In this document: positions 60,238-64,000 of the stretch, piece by piece
Layout: each line of letters begins with the position of its first letter
Position numbering within the stretch: position 1 is the first letter of the stretch
From: Gracilibacillus sp. YIM 98692
GTDB taxonomy: Bacteria > Bacillota > Bacilli > Bacillales > Amphibacillaceae
NCBI RefSeq assembly: GCF_010993965.1
Contig: NZ_WIXM01000003.1
Coordinates: 1-64,000 of the forward strand
DNA length: 64,000 nucleotides
Direction of reading: 5' to 3'
Program-made: the position numbers and the translations under genes
The notes under the pieces: generated by a model
What the model was told of the DNA's origin: nothing
Databases searched by the model: none
The model's input: the letters and a program-made list of their open reading frames with translations, nothing else

Positions 60238-61791
60238 TTATTTCTCCATCACTCTTTTTGCGCGATACTCACCGGGAGTGGTGCCTACCTTTTTTTTGAA
60301 TACTAAATGAAAATAACGTTGATTGTCATACCCTATTTCCTGGCATATTTCTCTCACTTTATATTTAGTTGTTCTTAATAAATCCTTAGCTTTATTCAGA
60401 CGAAGTTGGGTAACATATTCTGAAATGGTTACATTTACCTTTTGAGAAAAAAGACAGCTTAAATAGGCTGGACTTATATGGTATTTCTCTGCCAGTTCAT
60501 TTAAACTAATAGACTCATTAAAATGTTGATTTAAATATGTTTTAACATCTCTTATTAATTTATCATTATACGTTAGTCGATGATCAGTAATATATTGCAG
60601 GATTTCCTGGATAGACGTTAATAGCCAAACTCGAATTTCATTAATGGAATGCAGCTTATTTAATTCCTCATAAACAGGATTATTTGTCTTTAAAATGCTG
60701 TATGCATCCACTTCATATTCCGTCCTTACATACGTAAAAAGTCCAGAAATAAGCTTATAACAAACATATTTGGTTTTTTCAGGAGGAAGAGCTTGATCCC
60801 TACAGTACCTAATCACTTCATCTACTAAAGATAGGATGTGATGAAGTACATGATCATTTTGGGCAAAAAACTCCTCCATTATTTTAAAAATATCATTTCC
60901 AATATGGTGATTAATATTTTCATATTCATCATAGTGAGTGCAGATTTTATTTAGAAAAAAGCCTATTTTAAAGGCTGATTTGGCTTGCTTATACAGATCG
61001 TGTAGTGAATATGATGTAGCGTAATATCTACTAACACCAATTATGGGATCAAATGGAAAATCGTCTCCTAATTTATCAAAGAAATCGATTAGTAACCGTT
61101 CATCATCGATCTGTTGGTCCGATTTTTCATATAAGAAAATTAAATTATCTTCGATCACATAACTATATGCTATATGCCCCTGTTTTTCGAATGTTTTTTG
61201 AAATAGATCTCTATATTGGTTATTATTTATATTTAAAATTTTTTTCCAATCTGTTTCATGATGAAATCCGATACAAGCTATTGTAAGACCATGACTTTTT
61301 TGTAATATATTAGATTCTTCTTGATTTCCGCTCAGTATACAGTCTAAAATGTTTTTTTCTTCTAATTGGTTTTCATAGTAGCGAATTTGTTTGTTTGTTT
61401 TTTTCCTTAATATTTCTTTTTTATATTTTTCTATTGCTTTTTGTATAGCTGAAATAATATCTTCCACTTCTATAGGCTTTACTAAATAATCAACGGCTTG
61501 CAGTTCTATAGCCTTCTTCGCATACTCAAATTCCGTATAACCGCTAATAATAATAAAGATTGTGTCAAGTCCTAACTTTCGTGTTTCCGTTATTAACTCT
61601 AAACCAGTTAATCCTGGCATTCGTATATCCACAAGTACAATATCTGGTTTTTTCTCTTCTATTAATTCTAAAGCTTCTCTCCCATTAGATGCAGAGCCTA
61701 ATAATTCAACTTCGTAGTCTTCCCAGCATATGATAGATTTTAAAACATCTACCACTATCTTTTCATCATCTACGATTAATAATTTAAACAA
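60238..61791 (-). CDS. YesN-like response regulator with AraC-type DNA-binding domain
   Basis: The 517-residue protein has a receiver domain (FKLLIVDDEKIVVDV, phospho-acceptor Asp in DIVLVDIRMPG, YLVKPIE) at 1-120, a long middle region, and a C-terminal AraC HTH pair (NELAEKYHISPAYLSCLFSQ and VREICQEIGYDNQRYFHLVF). Such regulators control carbohydrate uptake operons. It follows its histidine kinase. The start is TTG at 61791 behind GTGGGGTG. Confidence 0.88.
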   Translation of the reverse strand: MFKLLIVDDEKIVVDVLKSIICWEDYEVELLGSASNGREALELIEEKKPDIVLVDIRMPGLTGLELITETRKLGLDTIFIIISGYTEFEYAKKAIELQAVDYLVKPIEVEDIISAIQKAIEKYKKEILRKKTNKQIRYYENQLEEKNILDCILSGNQEESNILQKSHGLTIACIGFHHETDWKKILNINNNQYRDLFQKTFEKQGHIAYSYVIEDNLIFLYEKSDQQIDDERLLIDFFDKLGDDFPFDPIIGVSRYYATSYSLHDLYKQAKSAFKIGFFLNKICTHYDEYENINHHIGNDIFKIMEEFFAQNDHVLHHILSLVDEVIRYCRDQALPPEKTKYVCYKLISGLFTYVRTEYEVDAYSILKTNNPVYEELNKLHSINEIRVWLLTSIQEILQYITDHRLTYNDKLIRDVKTYLNQHFNESISLNELAEKYHISPAYLSCLFSQKVNVTISEYVTQLRLNKAKDLLRTTKYKVREICQEIGYDNQRYFHLVFKKKVGTTPGEYRAKRVMEK

Positions 61792-61818
61792 TGAAACACC
61801 CCACTTTCTAAAGGAAAC

Positions 61819-63558
61819 TCACGAAATTTGATGTTTGGCTTTCGCAATAAGTATGGTTGCCTTAGTTCCTTTATTTACTTGACTCTCCATACTAAGACCA
61901 TATTTATCCCCATAATAAAGCTCTATTCTTTCTTTAATATTTTGAAGCCCATAACCAAAAGAATTGTGCTGATCAAACCCTACTCCGTCATCCATAATTT
62001 CAAACATAATCCCTTTTTCGTAATACTTCCCATTAATTATGATACAGCCTTGTCCCTCTTTCGGTTCTAATCCATGGTAAACAGCATTTTCAACTAGTGG
62101 TTGTAATAATAATTTTATAATACGTTCCTCTAGAATCTCTGGATCAATATTGATTTGATAATCAATTTTATTATTAAATCGAATATTTTGAATAAAAAGA
62201 TAATGCTTAATTTGCTCTATTTCATTTTTTACTGAAGTCATATAATTTCCATTGTTTAATGTTAACTTAAATAATTTAGATAAACTTATCGCCATTTTGG
62301 CAATAGGACGCATTTTTTCCTTTTCTGCCATCCAGTATATTAGATTCAAAGTATTATATAAAAAATGTGGTTTAATATGATTATGCAATGCTCGTAACTC
62401 TGCTTCTTTTTCTTTGAGTTGTGATGTATATAATCTCATGGTCAATTCTTTGTTTTTATTATACACTTCAACTAAACGGTTTCCTATTTCACCAATCTCA
62501 TCATTGGTATCAAAATCTAGTGGAGTAATCAACGTATCTTTTTCCATGTTCTTTGAAACCTTCCTTAACAAGGATAAATGTTTAGTAATTTTTCTCGATA
62601 TTAAAAAAGCAAAAATAACCACTAAAAGAAAGGATAAAAATAAAAGTGCAATTGTAATAAGACGAATTTGAATGAATTCCTTAATAAAACTGTTATAAGG
62701 GATTAAACTAACCATTGTCCATTGGATTTCATCATTATTATACGAATTGATGAAGTATTTCGTACCGTTTACCGATTTAATTTGAGTCGTCTTTTCCTGA
62801 GAATATTCAAAAATTTCAGATAAATTTTCTTGTTTAATTTTATTCTTATCACTAAAGTAAATAGGAGTATTTCCATTATAAATAACAATAGTTCCATCTA
62901 AATCAATGCTGCTAAGCATATTGTCAAAAAAGCTTTTGTCTAAGCTAATTAAAGACAGCCCTAACTCTTCTGATGAACTTAAATCTCGAATTACTCGTCC
63001 AAACATTAAAGTATCTGTTTTATTTGAATAATTTTCAATCAGTTTAGTTTGATTTGCATCAAACCAAACACCTCCCCACTCACTTTTTTTTAATTTTGTA
63101 TACCATGTGGCTTTTTGAATGATTTCGTGGTTATTATCCTTGTGTATGGCGTAACCTGAGTTAACTTTTAAAAACTCATTGTCTTCATTCCCTATATAAA
63201 TACCATTAATATAAGGTTTATTAACAACAGTTATATTGTTCAAAAGTTTTCTTGACGAATTTTCTAATTGATATAGCCGTGGAGAGGTTTGTTGATGACT
63301 TAAATAATTCTGAATTTCATTGGATAGAAAAATGATATTCGACATATTTTCAACATCTTTAATTAAACTAGCTACGTTCCGGTCTACCATTTTCAAAAAG
63401 TTATCAGCAGTATTGGAAACTTTATTCTCAATAATTTTATTTTGATAATAGAATGTAAATGTTCCAATAACAACCAGTGGTACTAATGTGGAAAAAAGAG
63501 CTAATAAAACAATTTGCGTTTTAATGGTCAATCTCTTTTTTACATGTAATCTTTTCAT
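61819..63558 (-). CDS. YesM-like sensor histidine kinase
   Basis: The 579-residue membrane kinase has an N-terminal helix (about 15-35), an extracellular Cache-like sensor (about 40-290), a second helix (about 300-325), a HAMP segment, the His-kinase block ALHNHIKPHFLYNTLNLIYW with the phospho-His, and an ATPase domain with ENAVYHG and GVGFDQ. It pairs with the adjacent response regulator to sense an outside ligand, probably a sugar brought in by the ABC system upstream. Confidence 0.88.
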   Translation of the reverse strand: MKRLHVKKRLTIKTQIVLLALFSTLVPLVVIGTFTFYYQNKIIENKVSNTADNFLKMVDRNVASLIKDVENMSNIIFLSNEIQNYLSHQQTSPRLYQLENSSRKLLNNITVVNKPYINGIYIGNEDNEFLKVNSGYAIHKDNNHEIIQKATWYTKLKKSEWGGVWFDANQTKLIENYSNKTDTLMFGRVIRDLSSSEELGLSLISLDKSFFDNMLSSIDLDGTIVIYNGNTPIYFSDKNKIKQENLSEIFEYSQEKTTQIKSVNGTKYFINSYNNDEIQWTMVSLIPYNSFIKEFIQIRLITIALLFLSFLLVVIFAFLISRKITKHLSLLRKVSKNMEKDTLITPLDFDTNDEIGEIGNRLVEVYNKNKELTMRLYTSQLKEKEAELRALHNHIKPHFLYNTLNLIYWMAEKEKMRPIAKMAISLSKLFKLTLNNGNYMTSVKNEIEQIKHYLFIQNIRFNNKIDYQINIDPEILEERIIKLLLQPLVENAVYHGLEPKEGQGCIIINGKYYEKGIMFEIMDDGVGFDQHNSFGYGLQNIKERIELYYGDKYGLSMESQVNKGTKATILIAKAKHQIS

Positions 63559-63654
63559 TCTACATTCCTCATTGTGTTCAAATATATATCTTCATTCTAT
63601 CAATTTTTTACATGATATATTAAATGTTTTTTCTAATTTTTTAAAAAGAGGACA

Positions 63655-63999
63655 TCATTCTTTTACTGCACCTAGTGTCATACCACTAACAATATATTTT
63701 TGTACAATAAAAGAGAAAATCATTACAGGTAAACTAAATGAGATTGCGGCAGCTGTCATGGGGCCCATATCTAGACTATAAGCTGTTAAAAATTCTGAAA
63801 TCCCTACAGTTGCTGTTTTGGACTCAGAACTCGTTATTAATAAAGCGAATAAAAAATCATTCCATGCCAGCATAAAAGTAAAAATAGCTGTAGTAGCAAG
63901 ACCAGGTAGAGATACGGGTAAGATAATTCGGAAAAAAGCACCGACACGACTACAGCCATCCACTCTTGCTGCTTCATCAAACTCCCTCGGAATAGAATC
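63655..63999 (-). CDS. Carbohydrate ABC transporter permease (MalG type), partial at the window edge
   Basis: Only the C-terminal part is present; the frame continues open to the window end (DSIPREFDEAARVDGCSRVG) and contains the EAA-type motif EFDEAARVDG. The remainder (AIFTFMLAWNDFLFALLITS, PMTAAAISFSLPVM, YIVSGMTLGAVKE) is typical of MalG-like permeases. It lies upstream of the YesM/YesN pair, on the same strand, so it is likely the transporter they control. Confidence 0.88.
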   Translation of the reverse strand, partial: DSIPREFDEAARVDGCSRVGAFFRIILPVSLPGLATTAIFTFMLAWNDFLFALLITSSESKTATVGISEFLTAYSLDMGPMTAAAISFSLPVMIFSFIVQKYIVSGMTLGAVKE

Positions 64000-64000
64000 A

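Overview
The window looks like chromosome of a low-GC, Gram-positive, salt-tolerant member of the Bacillaceae (Gracilibacillus, Oceanobacillus or Virgibacillus type). This is inferred from AT-rich DNA with strong AGGAGG-type ribosome sites and GTG/TTG starts, lipoprotein signals, Bacillus-type regulators (GlnR/TnrA, Zur, ArsR, PhoP, CcpA and preQ1 elements), a BCCT osmolyte transporter, an ectoine hydroxylase, and several families of intergenic repeats. No rRNA, tRNA, CRISPR array, prophage or intact insertion sequence was seen. Most genes lie on the minus strand.

Layout. 0-11 kb: a degenerate EAL protein, an orphan glutamine synthetase behind a perfect GlnR/TnrA box, a YhjB/YhjC-like symporter pair, a BCCT transporter, a luciferase-like monooxygenase, an RluA-type pseudouridine synthase, a CuA-type lipoprotein, a DUF218 protein and a secreted nuclease. 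11.5-18.7 kb: a catabolic operon with an ectoine-hydrolase-like M24 protein, a PLP gamma-lyase/synthase-type enzyme, a homoserine dehydrogenase and an aldehyde dehydrogenase, next to a PucR-type regulator. This is the most unusual block. 19.5-28.8 kb: WrbA, a DUF3221-DUF4362 lipoprotein, arsRBC, a Zur-box-flanked divergent pair (ZnuA-like protein and a His-rich YtkA-like lipoprotein), an N-hydroxylating monooxygenase and small membrane proteins. 28.8-32 kb: queCDE under a preQ1-I riboswitch, then divergent guaC. 32-41 kb: DUF2306-like protein, CYP152 peroxygenase, glycerophosphodiesterase with a cre-like site in its promoter, YedK, ectD, azoR, an unlisted 44-residue ORF and an unknown membrane protein. 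41-53.3 kb: a complete C-P lyase locus in two units, phnDCEE and phnFGHIJK-M-L-GNAT-PHP, each headed by four 11-bp-spaced Pho-box repeats; the first phnE is frameshifted. 53.4-64 kb: two small proteins sharing a DSGNS motif, a Bcr/CflA-type exporter, UspA, GlgC, an epimerase, a CAP protein, a YesM/YesN two-component system and a sugar ABC permease running off the window end.

How the genes fit together. Osmolyte handling (BCCT, EctD, DoeA-like hydrolase), nutrient-limitation programmes (phosphonate use under PhoP, zinc uptake under Zur, nitrogen under GlnR/TnrA) and detoxification (ars, azoreductase, drug exporter) dominate. The catabolic operon appears to converge on aspartate semialdehyde. 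Its PLP enzyme, homoserine dehydrogenase and aldehyde dehydrogenase match the trio reported for canavanine use through homoserine in Pseudomonas and Rhizobiales, but here they are joined to a DoeA/EutD-like hydrolase. Four repeat families (called R1 to R4 here) sit in the intergenic gaps; several copies look like 3' ends or terminators of minus-strand genes. All functions are read from sequence and remembered family features; no database search was run.
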